A stretch of DNA of 64,000 nucleotides from DASSUC01 sp035650075 (GCA_035650075.1 DASRII010000468.1:1-64000); one strand, 5' to 3'. Positions 7,601 to 15,873 are shown, counted from the stretch's first letter. Notes: generated by a model from the sequence alone, not told the origin. Numbers and translations are program-made.

Positions 7601-9154
7601 GTGTCTCGCGCGGCGCCGGTCGCGCAGACTGGCGCCGTGCAGCGACCAGCGGACCGATGGGCCGTGGCGCCAGCGCATGACGAGCGGTGGTACCACGAGC
7701 GGTGGAACCTCGAGCCCTGGCAGCACGAGGCGTGGCCGACCGTGGCTCCACCGGCCGAACCCCCGCGGCAGCCCCGGTACCCGGACCAGCGGCCGCGCAG
7801 CACCGTGGTGGGGACGCCCGCGTTGTCGCCGCCGGCCCGCGGTCGCGGGACCCGCCGGTTGCTCGTGCTCGCCGGATGGGTCGGGCTGGGAGTCAGCGTC
7901 TGGCTCTGGTTCGCCAACACGCCGCCGGGGTCGGTGGACGGTACCCCGGCGATGCTGGTCGAGGCGGGTCGCATCACCGGGCTGATCGCCGGCTACGTGT
8001 TGCTGGTCCAGGTGCTGTTGATGAGCCGGGTGGGCTGGCTCGAGCGGCGGATCGGCGGCAACGAGCTCATGGGCTGGCACCGGGATCTGGGCGGCCTGCT
8101 CGTGGTGATGGTCCTGGCCCACGCGGCCCTGCTGATTCTCGGCTACGCCGGCTACGACGAGTCATCCCCGATCCATGAGACGTGGTCGATGCTCACCACG
8201 TACGAGGACATGATCAGTGCGTTCGTCGCCACCGGGCTCCTGGTGGGCATCGGCGTGCTCGCCATCCGGGCCATCCGCGCGGTCATGCCGTACGAGCTCT
8301 GGTACTTCCTGCATCTGACCAGTTACGCGGTTCTCCTGCTCAGTTACGGCCACCTCTTCGCCAGCGGCCGCGAACTCGCCGATCTCGGGTTCGGGCGCGT
8401 CTACTGGCTTGCCCTGTACGCCTTCGTGGTGGCCAACCTCGCCTGGGGTCGCCTGCTCGGTCCGGTCGTGCTGAACCTGCGCCACCGCCTGCGCGTCGCC
8501 GAGGTGGTGCCGGAGGGCCAGGACATGTTCTCCGTCTACATCCGCGGGCGCCGGCTCGACCGCCTCCGGGCCAGGGCGGGACAGTACTTCCGGTGGCGCT
8601 TCCTGACCCGTGGATGCTGGTGGCAGGCGCATCCGTTCTCGCTGTCGGCGGCGCCCAACGACCAGTACCTCCGGCTGACCATCAAGGCCGTCGGCGGCCA
8701 CACCGAGCGGTTGCGGTGGCTCGAACCGGGGGCACGCGTCTTCGCGGAGGGTCCGTCCGGCGTGTTCACCGCGGACCGTCGCACCCGGTACCGTGCATTG
8801 CTCATCGCCGGGGGCAGCGGGATAGCGCCGATCCGCGCGCTGCTGGAGGAGTTGCCCCGCGGTGCGATCGTGATCTACCGGGCCAGTTCACCGGCGGACC
8901 TGATCTTCCGGGAGGAGCTGGACTGGTTGGCGACGCGACGCGACGCCGAGGTCTACTACGTCATCGGCGCGCGGAACGATCCGGTCCCGCGACAGGTGAT
9001 GTCTCCCAAGGGCCTCCGCGGGATCGTGCCCGACGTGCAGCGCCGCGATGTCTACCTGTGCGGGCCGGAGGGCCTCGTCACGTCAGCCGTCGCGATCCTG
9101 CGCCGGTTGCGCGTGCGCCGCAAGCAGATCCACGTCGACCCGTTCGAGTTCTGA
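7601..9154 (+). CDS. Ferric reductase-like membrane flavoprotein (ferredoxin reductase family)
   Basis: 517 residues. The first 80 or so are a soluble, Trp/His-rich leader. Six helices follow (about 85-290) of the ferric-reductase haem-binding type, with candidate haem histidines in GWHRDLGG (about 160), LAHAALL and YFLHLTSYAVLLLSYGH. The cytoplasmic half has the FAD site (QYFRWRF about 328, HPFSLSAAP about 344) and the NAD(P) site (LLIAGGSGIAPIRALL about 400, YLCGPEG about 484). It should pass electrons from NAD(P)H through FAD and haem to the outer face. A TAAAAT -10-like box (7584-7589) puts the likely RNA start very near GTG 7601; GTG 7637 is an alternative. Its stop overlaps the FMN-binding gene (TGATG). 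Confidence 0.88.
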   Translation: MSRAAPVAQTGAVQRPADRWAVAPAHDERWYHERWNLEPWQHEAWPTVAPPAEPPRQPRYPDQRPRSTVVGTPALSPPARGRGTRRLLVLAGWVGLGVSVWLWFANTPPGSVDGTPAMLVEAGRITGLIAGYVLLVQVLLMSRVGWLERRIGGNELMGWHRDLGGLLVVMVLAHAALLILGYAGYDESSPIHETWSMLTTYEDMISAFVATGLLVGIGVLAIRAIRAVMPYELWYFLHLTSYAVLLLSYGHLFASGRELADLGFGRVYWLALYAFVVANLAWGRLLGPVVLNLRHRLRVAEVVPEGQDMFSVYIRGRRLDRLRARAGQYFRWRFLTRGCWWQAHPFSLSAAPNDQYLRLTIKAVGGHTERLRWLEPGARVFAEGPSGVFTADRRTRYRALLIAGGSGIAPIRALLEELPRGAIVIYRASSPADLIFREELDWLATRRDAEVYYVIGARNDPVPRQVMSPKGLRGIVPDVQRRDVYLCGPEGLVTSAVAILRRLRVRRKQIHVDPFEF

Positions 9155-9627
9155 TGCGTCGCGTCATCCTCTGGCTCGTCGGCACCGCCATCGGCACCAC
9201 GGTGTTGGTGGGTGTGAAGGCGGCGCCCGGCACTCTGCCGTTCGACCGGTCGGCGGAGGCCCCGCTGGATCCGGCCGCCAGCGGCACGCCCATCCCGGCC
9301 ATCACGCGGACCACGGCGCCTAGCCCGAGCGCCAAGACCCCGACCCGGTCGAGGACCACCACCGCGCCGGTCACGCGCACAATCGTGGGCGACGCCTTCC
9401 CCGCCCGGGACTTTGGCGACGTTCAGGTCAAGGTCGTCCTGACCGGCGACCACATCGACGACATCATCGTGGTGCAGATGTCGAACCGCCCACGCAAGGC
9501 ACCGAGCCTACTGCGCGCGGAGGCCCTCGCCGAGCAGAGCGCGGACAACCTGACCAACATCTCGGGAGCCACCTATACCTCCGAGGCCTACGTGCGGTCG
9601 TTGCGGTCCGCGCTGGCCAAGGCCTGA
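9154..9627 (+). CDS. Exported FMN-binding domain protein
   Basis: 157 residues: an N-terminal hydrophobic anchor or signal (VILWLVGTAIGTTVLVGV), a Pro/Thr/Ser-rich linker (about 30-75) and an FMN-binding domain whose end carries NISGATYTSEAYVRSL. In this family the Thr of the SGAT motif is covalently flavinylated by ApbE. The start ATG overlaps the upstream stop by one base and the next gene follows after one base, so translation is coupled. Between a membrane reductase and an ApbE enzyme, it is most simply the extracytoplasmic flavin carrier that accepts electrons from the reductase. Confidence 0.9.
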   Translation: MRRVILWLVGTAIGTTVLVGVKAAPGTLPFDRSAEAPLDPAASGTPIPAITRTTAPSPSAKTPTRSRTTTAPVTRTIVGDAFPARDFGDVQVKVVLTGDHIDDIIVVQMSNRPRKAPSLLRAEALAEQSADNLTNISGATYTSEAYVRSLRSALAKA

Positions 9628-9628
9628 C

Positions 9629-10369
9629 ATGACTGGGTACCGGCGCAGCGTGACCGTGATGGGGACGGTCGCGACGGTCGAGCTGTACGACGCACCCGAC
9701 GCCGAGCGGCTCGCCGACGAGGTGTTCGCGTGGTTGCGCGAGGTGGACCGCCGGTTCAGCACGTACCGCGCCGGCAGCGACGTCAACCGGCTGCACCGCG
9801 GCGAGCTGACGCTGGCGGAGTGCGCGCCGGAGGTGTCGGAGGTGCTGGCGCGCTGCGCGGAGTTCTGGCGCGACACCGACGGCTACTTCGACGTGTACGC
9901 GACCGGCCGGCTCGACCCGTCCGGCTATGTCAAGGGCTGGTCCGTACAGGTCGCGTCGGAACGGCTGTTCGCGGCGGGAGCGGTCAACCACCTGGTGGAC
10001 GCGGGCGGTGACATCCAGACCCGGGGACGGCCCGCGCCGGACGCCCGGTGGGAGATCGGCATCCGGCATCCGTGGCACCCAGCCTCGGTGTGTGCGGTCG
10101 TGACCGGTACCGACCTCGCGGTGGCCACCTCGGGCACCTACGAGCGCGGCTGCCACGTCGTCGACCCGCGTACCGGTCGGCCCAGGGGAGATCTGCGATC
10201 GGTCACGGTCGTCGGCCGGGATCTGGGGACCGCCGACGTCTACGCCACCGCCGCCGTGGCTATGGGACCGCCGGCACTGCGCTGGCTCGCCGGGCTGGAC
10301 GGGTACGAGTCGATGGTCGTCACCGAAGAAGGAGTGAGCTACCGGTCGGCCGGGCTACCCGTCGCGTGA
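9629..10369 (+). CDS. apbE: FAD:protein FMN transferase (ApbE)
   Basis: 246 residues, a short but complete ApbE. Visible motifs are VMGTVATVELY at the start, FSTYRAGSDVNRLH, GYVKGWSVQ, the LVDAGGDIQTRG Gly/Asp signature (about 130), VATSGTYERGCHVVDPRTGRP (about 170) and TADVYATAAVAMG near the end, whose Asp usually binds Mg. The enzyme moves FMN from FAD onto Thr of SGAT-type motifs; the natural target is the protein encoded just upstream. No signal peptide is seen. Its last 50 bp overlap the end of the convergent membrane-protein gene. Confidence 0.93.
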   Translation: MTGYRRSVTVMGTVATVELYDAPDAERLADEVFAWLREVDRRFSTYRAGSDVNRLHRGELTLAECAPEVSEVLARCAEFWRDTDGYFDVYATGRLDPSGYVKGWSVQVASERLFAAGAVNHLVDAGGDIQTRGRPAPDARWEIGIRHPWHPASVCAVVTGTDLAVATSGTYERGCHVVDPRTGRPRGDLRSVTVVGRDLGTADVYATAAVAMGPPALRWLAGLDGYESMVVTEEGVSYRSAGLPVA

Positions 10370-10904
10370 GACGGACGGCGGCGAACCCGGTGAGGGCCGC
10401 CGCGGTGACCGCCATGGCCGCCGCCCCCAGCAGGCCGATCGCGACGGTCAGCGCCACCGGCTGGCCCGGCCGCCACAGCGGGGTGCTGACCGCGACGAAG
10501 ACGAGCAACGCGGCCAGCCAGGCACCCGCGGTGGTGACTATCCACAGTGGCCAGCCGTACCCGTACCGGCGGAGGACGAGCACCGCGGGTGGAACAGCGC
10601 CCAGCCGATCGCCCAGGGAACTGGGCAGCATCCCGATCGCGTACGCGAGTACGGCGGCGGCACCGGTGGCCAACGCGAAGTCGCGCGGCGGCAGGCGGGG
10701 AAGTGCCTTGCGCAGAGCCCAGCCCTGCGCCGCTCCGAGAGCCAGCCCTTCCACCGACCCGGCGATCAGCAGGAGGAGGTACGTGGTCGGCGCGTCGAGC
10801 GCGGCCGCTGTGGCGCCGCCCCCGGCGAGCGCGGGTGCGACGAACCCGAGCAGCTCGCCGGCGGTGGTCGAGACCGTCCAGCGACGCCACAGCGGCCAGT
10901 CCAT
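10320..10904 (-). CDS. Multi-helix membrane protein of unknown function
   Basis: 194 residues with about five hydrophobic helices (FVAPALAGGGATAAAL, TYLLLLIAGSVEGLALGAAQG, LATGAAAVLAYAIGML, PLWIVTTAGAWLAALLVFVAV, VALTVAIGLLGAAAMAVTAAAL). I do not recognise a named family. The start codon sits inside a TCCATTGTGGA palindrome (10900-10910). It lies 12 bp after the first nitroreductase gene in the same leftward direction, so it is probably the last gene of that unit and would share its DosR-like control. Its 3' end overlaps apbE by 50 bp tail to tail. Confidence 0.7.
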   Translation of the reverse strand: MDWPLWRRWTVSTTAGELLGFVAPALAGGGATAAALDAPTTYLLLLIAGSVEGLALGAAQGWALRKALPRLPPRDFALATGAAAVLAYAIGMLPSSLGDRLGAVPPAVLVLRRYGYGWPLWIVTTAGAWLAALLVFVAVSTPLWRPGQPVALTVAIGLLGAAAMAVTAAALTGFAAVRLTRRVARPTGSSLLLR

Positions 10905-10916
10905 TGTGGACTCCCT

Positions 10917-11873
10917 CTAACGTCCAGGCAGGACGACGTCGTCCACCGCGCGCCGCGGGGTGGCCAGCGCGGGGGTGGTCGGGTAGCCGATCCGCAGGAC
11001 CGACTGGACGACCTGCCCGGTAGCCGAGTCGGTCAACAGCATCCGCAGCCGAGGTACCTCCAGGAGTTGGCTCAGCGGCGTCGCGGCCAGCCCGCGCGTC
11101 GTGGCGGTGAGCAGTATCCGTTGCAGCGCGGTACCGGCCCGTAGCCAGTCCACAGTGGAGTCTCCGTCGGTGAACAGCAGGATCAGCGTGGGATCCGGTT
11201 CGAAGTCGACGACCGCGGTCGGGGCGCCGTGGCCGAGCGCGAAGTCCCGCAGCGGAAGCGCCCGGTCGGTGGCTCGCGGGCCGAAGGCTTGCCGGGGTAC
11301 CCCGTCGCGGCGACCGACACCGCCGGGCGTGGTCCAGGCGGACAGTTCGGCCCGGTACCGGGGATCGGTGCGCATCCGGTTCTCGGCGGTGCGGGTGAGG
11401 CTGAGCACCCCGTCGCGCAGCGGCGGGTCGACGGCGAGCAGCGCCGCGCCCTCGGCGACCGCCGCACCGGCGAGTTCCTGCATGACGCCGAAGGGGACCG
11501 GCCGGTCGGCGAACGGCCGGCGGTTGGTGTGCCGGCGTGGGATCGCCTCGGCGAGTGCGACGACCGCCGCCGGTGGCGGTGCGGCCGGTCCGATGGACAC
11601 GCTCGCCATCAGGTCCGGCTCGCCGGTATCGGGCATCAGCCGGACCCGGGCTTCGTAGCCGTGCGCGCGCACGGCCAGCCGCAGGTTGAAGACGGCGGCG
11701 CCGACGCTCACGCACATCTCGCGGCCGTCCGGGTCGAGCGCGGCCAGTTGCCGCCGCCGGTCGACCAGGACGTCGATCGCGTCGTCGCGGGGTCGGAACA
11801 GCCACGGCTGGGTGTTGTGTATCGACGGCGCGCTGGTCGCCGCGACCAGCCACTCGCGCACTGTCCCTCTCAT
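10917..11873 (-). CDS. Acg-like nitroreductase family protein (copy 1)
   Basis: 318 residues. The N-terminal VREWLVAATSAPSIHNTQPWLFRP is the hallmark of the Acg (Rv2032) branch of FMN nitroreductases, larger than the usual 200-residue enzymes. Later segments (RRHTNRRPFADRPVP, LTRTAENRMRTDPRYRAELSAW, LLTATTRGLAATPLSQLLEVP, VQSVLRIGYP) match the second nitroreductase at 15.9 kb along its length. Mycobacterial members are DosR-controlled and may sequester or use flavin in hypoxia. The frame extends to ATG 11930, but a DosR-type box at 11932-11945 would then abut the start codon; ATG 11873 leaves a normal promoter distance and matches the second copy's N-terminus. Confidence 0.87.
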   Translation of the reverse strand: MRGTVREWLVAATSAPSIHNTQPWLFRPRDDAIDVLVDRRRQLAALDPDGREMCVSVGAAVFNLRLAVRAHGYEARVRLMPDTGEPDLMASVSIGPAAPPPAAVVALAEAIPRRHTNRRPFADRPVPFGVMQELAGAAVAEGAALLAVDPPLRDGVLSLTRTAENRMRTDPRYRAELSAWTTPGGVGRRDGVPRQAFGPRATDRALPLRDFALGHGAPTAVVDFEPDPTLILLFTDGDSTVDWLRAGTALQRILLTATTRGLAATPLSQLLEVPRLRMLLTDSATGQVVQSVLRIGYPTTPALATPRRAVDDVVLPGR

Positions 11874-11931
11874 GCGGTCAGCTTCGCCGGTGCCGGGCTC
11901 GCGCGGACACGGCCACAAGGTGCCCGGCATC

Positions 11932-11945
11932 GGGCCAAAGGTCCT
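11932..11945 (-). promoter_or_regulatory. DosR/OsdR-like box upstream of nitroreductase 1
   Basis: GGGCCAAAGGTCCT is a near-palindrome that fits the DosR half-site pattern GGGNC-N4-GNCCY. It lies 59 bp upstream of the chosen start of the leftward nitroreductase and touches the stop codon of the upstream split-barrel gene. Confidence 0.6.
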
Positions 11946-12424
11946 CAGGCGACGGGTACGCGGCCCCGGGCGAGAACCGGATCGCGCATTCGCATCAGCG
12001 CAACCCCTATCCCGTACGTCACGAAGCGGCCCACGGGGCGGATCTCGACGATCCGGCAGGTGTCCCGCCGTTCGGGCGGCAACAGGCGTCCCAACTGTGC
12101 CAGCACGCGCTCGCCGTCCGGCGAGTCGGGCGCGTGTACGACCGCCGAGGCGTGGCAGCTGATCGTCGCCGGTGGGATCGGGAACACCAGCGACATGATG
12201 CCGCCGCGGCGTACCGGTACCGGTACCGTGACCGCGACCCGGCCACTGGTCGCGATGTGCCTGGCCTTCCAGCTGTCCGCCGCGACCACCACGAACATCC
12301 GCCGGTCGAGGACGGTGTAGACGACGCCGCTGGACCGCGGTTCGCCGTCGGGCGTGACGTGGCTGACGACCGCGAACGACGCCTTGGCCAGGTGCCGCCA
12401 GATCTGTTCCGTGGTTGTCGACAC
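11945..12424 (-). CDS. Pyridoxamine 5'-phosphate oxidase family (FMN split-barrel) protein
   Basis: 159 residues. The sequence IWRHLAKASFAVVSHVTPDGEPRSSGVVYTVLDRRMFVVVAADSWKARHIA has the classic split-barrel layout, with the short beta-strands and the D-G-x-P-R-S-S turn. Family members bind FMN or F420/haem and act as small oxidoreductases; many are in dormancy regulons. The GTG start is preceded by GAGGAGAA. Only 10 bp separate it from the serine hydrolase gene upstream, so they form one leftward operon whose promoter is shared or back-to-back with the acyltransferase gene. Confidence 0.85.
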   Translation of the reverse strand: MSTTTEQIWRHLAKASFAVVSHVTPDGEPRSSGVVYTVLDRRMFVVVAADSWKARHIATSGRVAVTVPVPVRRGGIMSLVFPIPPATISCHASAVVHAPDSPDGERVLAQLGRLLPPERRDTCRIVEIRPVGRFVTYGIGVALMRMRDPVLARGRVPVA

Positions 12425-12434
12425 CGTCTTCTCC

Positions 12435-13853
12435 TCACCGGACTCGACGAAACGTCATCGGCATGAACTCGAGATGGACTGTGGTGGCACCGGTTCCGCG
12501 GCCGAACACGACGCGGGCGGTGCCGATGCCGTACCGGGACAGGTCGATCCGGAAGACGTACGGGTCGTCGGGGTCGTCCGGGTGCAACTCGAAGCCCCGG
12601 AGCAGGCTCGGCACCGGGCTCAACCCGCGCAGCACGAGCTTGCCCCCACGGGCGAACACCCCTATGCCGGCGCCCAGCATCATCCGGGCGCGCACGTCGC
12701 TGAGCCGGCCCGACAGGGCGTACCAGCCGCAGATCTCGTTCCACAGCTCGGGGTGCTGTGCGATGTCGGTACGGATGATTGGCTCCCGGACGCCGAGCAG
12801 CTCGGCGAGCAGGCCCGCGGTCTGGCCGGGCAGCCACAGCATGGCCTGGCGCGCGCCGTTGGTGAAGGCCATGACGCCCACGCCGTGGTCGGGTGCCGCG
12901 AATATCTGCGAGGTGAAGCCCGGCAGTATCCCGCCGTGCTCGACCGCGGTGTGTCCGCCGGTGACAGCGCGCCAGAACGCCAGACCCATCCCCGGGATTC
13001 GGGGATCGGGCCGGTACTGCGGCGCGAACATGGTGGTCAGCGTCGCCGGCTCGAGTACCGAGCCGTGTTCGTTGCCGCCACCGCCCAGCAGCGCTGCGAG
13101 GTACCGGCCCATGTCGCGGGTGGTGGAGTAGGCGGAGGCCGCTCCGGCGGTAATCATCTCGCGATGGGCGATCGGCTTCGCGCCGCCCGAACGCAGCCCG
13201 TACCCGGTCGCCAGCCGGGACCGGATCGCGCTGGTGCGCACGAGGCTCGTGTCGGTCATGCCGATCGGTTCGAAGACGCGTTCGCGAAGGTACTCGGGCA
13301 GCGGCGTCCCGCTGACATCCTCGACGAGCTGGCCGAGGGTGGCGAAGCCGTGGTTGGTGTAGGTCCACCGGCTTCCCGGCTCGGCATGGACGTGCAGACC
13401 ACCCCGGTAGTACTCGGCGAGCGTCGGTACCGGCCGGTCCGCCGGCACGCTCTCGCCGAAGTCGCGTCGGAACGCGTCAGACGCGTGCAGCACCTCGCCG
13501 AGGCCGGCGGTATGGGTCAGCAGATGCCGTACCGTCGCAGGCCCGAAGCCGGGCCGGTCAGAAACCAGTCGGTAGGCGCGCAGGTAGTCGTTGGCCGGCG
13601 CGTCCAGGTCGACCAGGCCCCGCTCGTACAGTTGCATCACCGCGATCCCGGTAAAGGTCTTGGTGATGGACGCGACCCGGAATGCGGTGTCCTCGGTGAT
13701 CGGCGTACCCGACGCGATGTCGGCGACGCCGTGTCCCTGGAAGAGCCGCAGGGATCCGTCTCGGACCACACCGACCGCCAGACCGATGGCCGGCCAGCGG
13801 TTGAGAATCTCGTCGACCCGCGCCTGTATCGCGGGCGCATCGATGTCATGCAT
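12435..13853 (-). CDS. Serine hydrolase, class C beta-lactamase/DD-peptidase fold
   Basis: 472 residues. The catalytic Ser-x-x-Lys motif is S62-ITK, the Tyr of the YxN motif is in WTYTNHGFATLG (about 160), and an HGG motif (EHGGILPGF, about 300) stands where the third K/HxG element should be. Residues about 1-370 are the hydrolase; about 370-472 form a C-terminal beta-barrel-like extension (ELWNEICGWYALSGRLSDV...) common in esterase/EstB-type members. There is no signal peptide, so it is likely a cytoplasmic esterase or amidase rather than a cell-wall enzyme. A GGGAGGTCGCC ribosome site precedes the ATG. It is first in an operon with the split-barrel gene. Confidence 0.88.
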   Translation of the reverse strand: MHDIDAPAIQARVDEILNRWPAIGLAVGVVRDGSLRLFQGHGVADIASGTPITEDTAFRVASITKTFTGIAVMQLYERGLVDLDAPANDYLRAYRLVSDRPGFGPATVRHLLTHTAGLGEVLHASDAFRRDFGESVPADRPVPTLAEYYRGGLHVHAEPGSRWTYTNHGFATLGQLVEDVSGTPLPEYLRERVFEPIGMTDTSLVRTSAIRSRLATGYGLRSGGAKPIAHREMITAGAASAYSTTRDMGRYLAALLGGGGNEHGSVLEPATLTTMFAPQYRPDPRIPGMGLAFWRAVTGGHTAVEHGGILPGFTSQIFAAPDHGVGVMAFTNGARQAMLWLPGQTAGLLAELLGVREPIIRTDIAQHPELWNEICGWYALSGRLSDVRARMMLGAGIGVFARGGKLVLRGLSPVPSLLRGFELHPDDPDDPYVFRIDLSRYGIGTARVVFGRGTGATTVHLEFMPMTFRRVR

Positions 13854-13923
13854 GGCGACCTCCCTCCCTTCGACGTTGCGCCGGTTGTCGCCGCCGCGAA
13901 CGAGGCCACCGACCCGTCACGCC

Positions 13924-13937
13924 GGGCCGAACGGCCC
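13924..13937. promoter_or_regulatory. DosR/OsdR-like box between serine hydrolase and acyltransferase
   Basis: GGGCCGAACGGCCC is a palindrome with GGGCC/GGCCC arms and a four-base centre. It lies 70 bp upstream of the leftward hydrolase operon and 30-48 bp upstream of the rightward WS/DGAT gene, so one site may serve both directions. Confidence 0.6.
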
Positions 13938-13967
13938 TGACCGGCGCCGCCGGTCTCGGCGAGGCTG

Positions 13968-15488
13968 GTGGGTGAACCGGGGGTGATGCCGGTGGACAGG
14001 TTGACGCCGGAAGACCAGCTCATGCTGTGGCCCGACGAGATCTGGCCGCAGGAGAACGCCATGCTGGCGGTCCTCGACGGCAGTGGGTTGTTCGACGCGG
14101 ACGGTCGGTTCCGCCTCGAGGCCGTCCAGGAGACGATCCGATCGCGGTTGCATCTCGTGCCGCGGTTGCGACAGCTGCTCTACCTACCGGGACCCGGGCT
14201 CGGCCGTCCACTGTGGGTGGACGCTCCGGCATTCGACATCCGCGAACATGTACGGGTGGAGCCGCTCGCCGCCCCTGCGGACGAGGCCGCTTTGCTGGCC
14301 GCGGCCGAGGAGCTGCGGCGGCTACGGCTGGACCACTCCCGTCCACTGTGGATGATGTGGCTCCTGCCGGGGCTGCCGGGTCGGCGGGTGGGCATGTTCG
14401 TCAAGCTGCACCACGTACTCGCCGACGGGATGGCCAGCATTGCGACCATGGCTGCCTTCCTGGATACCGAGCCATCCGCGGCGGGCGTGTCGGCTCCACT
14501 GTGGACACCGCCGCCGCCCTGGCCGTCGAACCGCGACCTGGCCGCCGACAACGTCCGGGCGCACATGGCCGCCATGGGTCGCGCCGTATCTGCGGTGGTA
14601 CACCCGCTGGCCACCGCCAGACGGGTCGTGGCCACCTGGCCGGCGGTGCGGGAACTCTTCGGCGTTCGGCCGGCCCCGGCGACCAGTCTGGACCGGCTGG
14701 TTGGCCCGGACCGCACCATGGCAGTCGTCCGTACCGGTCTCGCCGAGGTCGCGGACATCGGCCACCGGTACGACGCGACGGTCAACGACGTCCTTCTCAC
14801 ACTGATCACCGGCGGCCTGCGAAACCTCCTGCGCACCCGCGGCGAAGACGTCGACGGCGGTACCGTGCGCTGCTACGTACCCATCTCGCTGCGCCACCCC
14901 GACCCTCGCGCGGTGGCGTCCGGGAACCTCATCAGCCAGATGGTCGTGCCGCTGCCCGTCGACACGGCCGATGCCGGCCTCCGGCTCCGACGGATCGCCG
15001 CCGAGACCGTGACGCGCAAGGCGAAGACGCGCCCGTCGCTCGGCGCGCTGTTCCATGGCGCCATCTCCCGGCGGGTGCTGCTGAAGCTCGTCGCGCGGCA
15101 GCGGGTCAACGTGACGACCGCCAACCTGCGCGGGCCGGCCTCGCCGCGCTACCTCGCGGGAGCCCGGCTGCTCGAAGCCTTTCCCGTGCTACCACTGATC
15201 GCCAACGTGTCGCTCGGCGTGGGTGCGCTGTCCTACGCCGGACGGTTCGCCATCACCGTCACCGCCGACCGCGACGCGTACCCCGATCTCGCCGCGTTCA
15301 CCGCTGGCGTGCGCGGCGACTTGCGGGCTCTCTGTGCCGGACCGCTAGGTACCGGCGCGCGCCTTGACGATGGCGCGGACGACCAGCAGCGCCGCCACGG
15401 CGACGAGCTGTCCGCCGAGGATCACCTTGTTGATGTCGACGGCGGGTCGCCAGCGGACGGAACCCTCTTGGAGGACGTACACACCTAG
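13968..15488 (+). CDS. Wax ester synthase/diacylglycerol acyltransferase (WS/DGAT, Tgs-like)
   Basis: 506 residues by the longest frame (GTG 13968; ATG 13986 is an alternative start, MPVDRLTPEDQLMLW). The active-site motif HHxxxDG is present as H148-H-V-L-A-D-G154, preceded by RPLWMMWLLPGL. The C-terminal condensation-like half has VRCYVPISLRHPDP and NLISQMVVPLPVD. The family makes triacylglycerol or wax esters from acyl-CoA, a storage route tied to dormancy in mycobacteria (tgs1). Family similarity ends at about residue 459 (DLAAFTAGVRGDLRAL); the last 45 or so residues are read antisense through the GerW gene and look non-native, suggesting a one-base slip near 15340. Confidence 0.88.
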   Translation: MGEPGVMPVDRLTPEDQLMLWPDEIWPQENAMLAVLDGSGLFDADGRFRLEAVQETIRSRLHLVPRLRQLLYLPGPGLGRPLWVDAPAFDIREHVRVEPLAAPADEAALLAAAEELRRLRLDHSRPLWMMWLLPGLPGRRVGMFVKLHHVLADGMASIATMAAFLDTEPSAAGVSAPLWTPPPPWPSNRDLAADNVRAHMAAMGRAVSAVVHPLATARRVVATWPAVRELFGVRPAPATSLDRLVGPDRTMAVVRTGLAEVADIGHRYDATVNDVLLTLITGGLRNLLRTRGEDVDGGTVRCYVPISLRHPDPRAVASGNLISQMVVPLPVDTADAGLRLRRIAAETVTRKAKTRPSLGALFHGAISRRVLLKLVARQRVNVTTANLRGPASPRYLAGARLLEAFPVLPLIANVSLGVGALSYAGRFAITVTADRDAYPDLAAFTAGVRGDLRALCAGPLGTGARLDDGADDQQRRHGDELSAEDHLVDVDGGSPADGTLLEDVHT

Positions 15489-15716
15489 CGGCTTGGCCGT
15501 CAGCCCGATGCCGCCGCCCGAGCCGCGGTTCTCCTGGCCCGCCTCCGCTGGACCATGGCCGCTGCCGCCCCCGCCGCCTCCGCTGACCTTGGCGACCGGT
15601 AGCACGGTCAGTCCATTGTGGTTGATCGGTGCACCGAACACGGTGTCGGCACCGGCCTCGCCCACCGCCTTACGGATGGTCTCCAGTACGTCCGTGTCCT
15701 GCGTCGTCTGAGTCAC
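15345..15716 (-). CDS. GerW family sporulation protein (YtfJ-like)
   Basis: 123 residues. The order is a short helix (DVLETIRKAVGEAGADTVFG), the family signature PINHNGLTVLPVAKVSGG, a glycine-rich loop, then GGGIGLTAKPLGVYVLQEGSVRWRPAVD, as in GerW/YtfJ proteins. A C-terminal hydrophobic segment (VILGGQLVAVAALLVVRAIV) may anchor it. YtfJ is a spore inner-membrane-associated germination protein in Bacillus; many actinomycete copies are uncharacterised. The GTG start has AAGGGGG upstream. Its 3' end overlaps the acyltransferase frame by 144 bp, and its stop uses the same CTAG that could have ended that gene. Confidence 0.87.
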   Translation of the reverse strand: MTQTTQDTDVLETIRKAVGEAGADTVFGAPINHNGLTVLPVAKVSGGGGGGSGHGPAEAGQENRGSGGGIGLTAKPLGVYVLQEGSVRWRPAVDINKVILGGQLVAVAALLVVRAIVKARAGT

Positions 15717-15861
15717 GAAAACCAGCCCCCTTCGCAGCGGCCGGGCTGCCGAGCGTGCGCACCAGCAGCACGATCGCGGCGATGATCAAACCCCAGAATA
15801 GCAGGTTGCCGAAGACCATCGGCAGCATCATGCCCCAGCCGCCGTTGCCCCAGTACATCAT
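15670..15861 (-). CDS. Small Trp/Met-rich membrane protein (SHOCT-type N-terminus)
   Basis: 63 residues. MMYWGNGGWGMMLPMVFGNL followed by FWGLIIAAIVLLVRTLG is the typical start of small SHOCT-domain membrane proteins: a Gly/Trp/Met-rich head and one helix. The usual C-terminal SHOCT helix pair is missing; the tail (KGAGFRDSDDAGHGRTGDHP) is unrelated and overlaps the GerW start by 47 bp. It may be a truncated or tail-replaced member. A GGAGGCG ribosome site precedes the ATG pair. It lies between nitroreductase 2 and gerW, all leftward and tightly spaced. Confidence 0.6.
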   Translation of the reverse strand: MMYWGNGGWGMMLPMVFGNLLFWGLIIAAIVLLVRTLGSPAAAKGAGFRDSDDAGHGRTGDHP

Positions 15862-15873
15862 CGTGCTCGCCTC

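Noticed and set aside
11874..11930. ATG 11930 as start of nitroreductase 1
   Set aside because: It would abut the DosR-like box and add residues (MPGTLWPCPREPG...) absent from the second copy.
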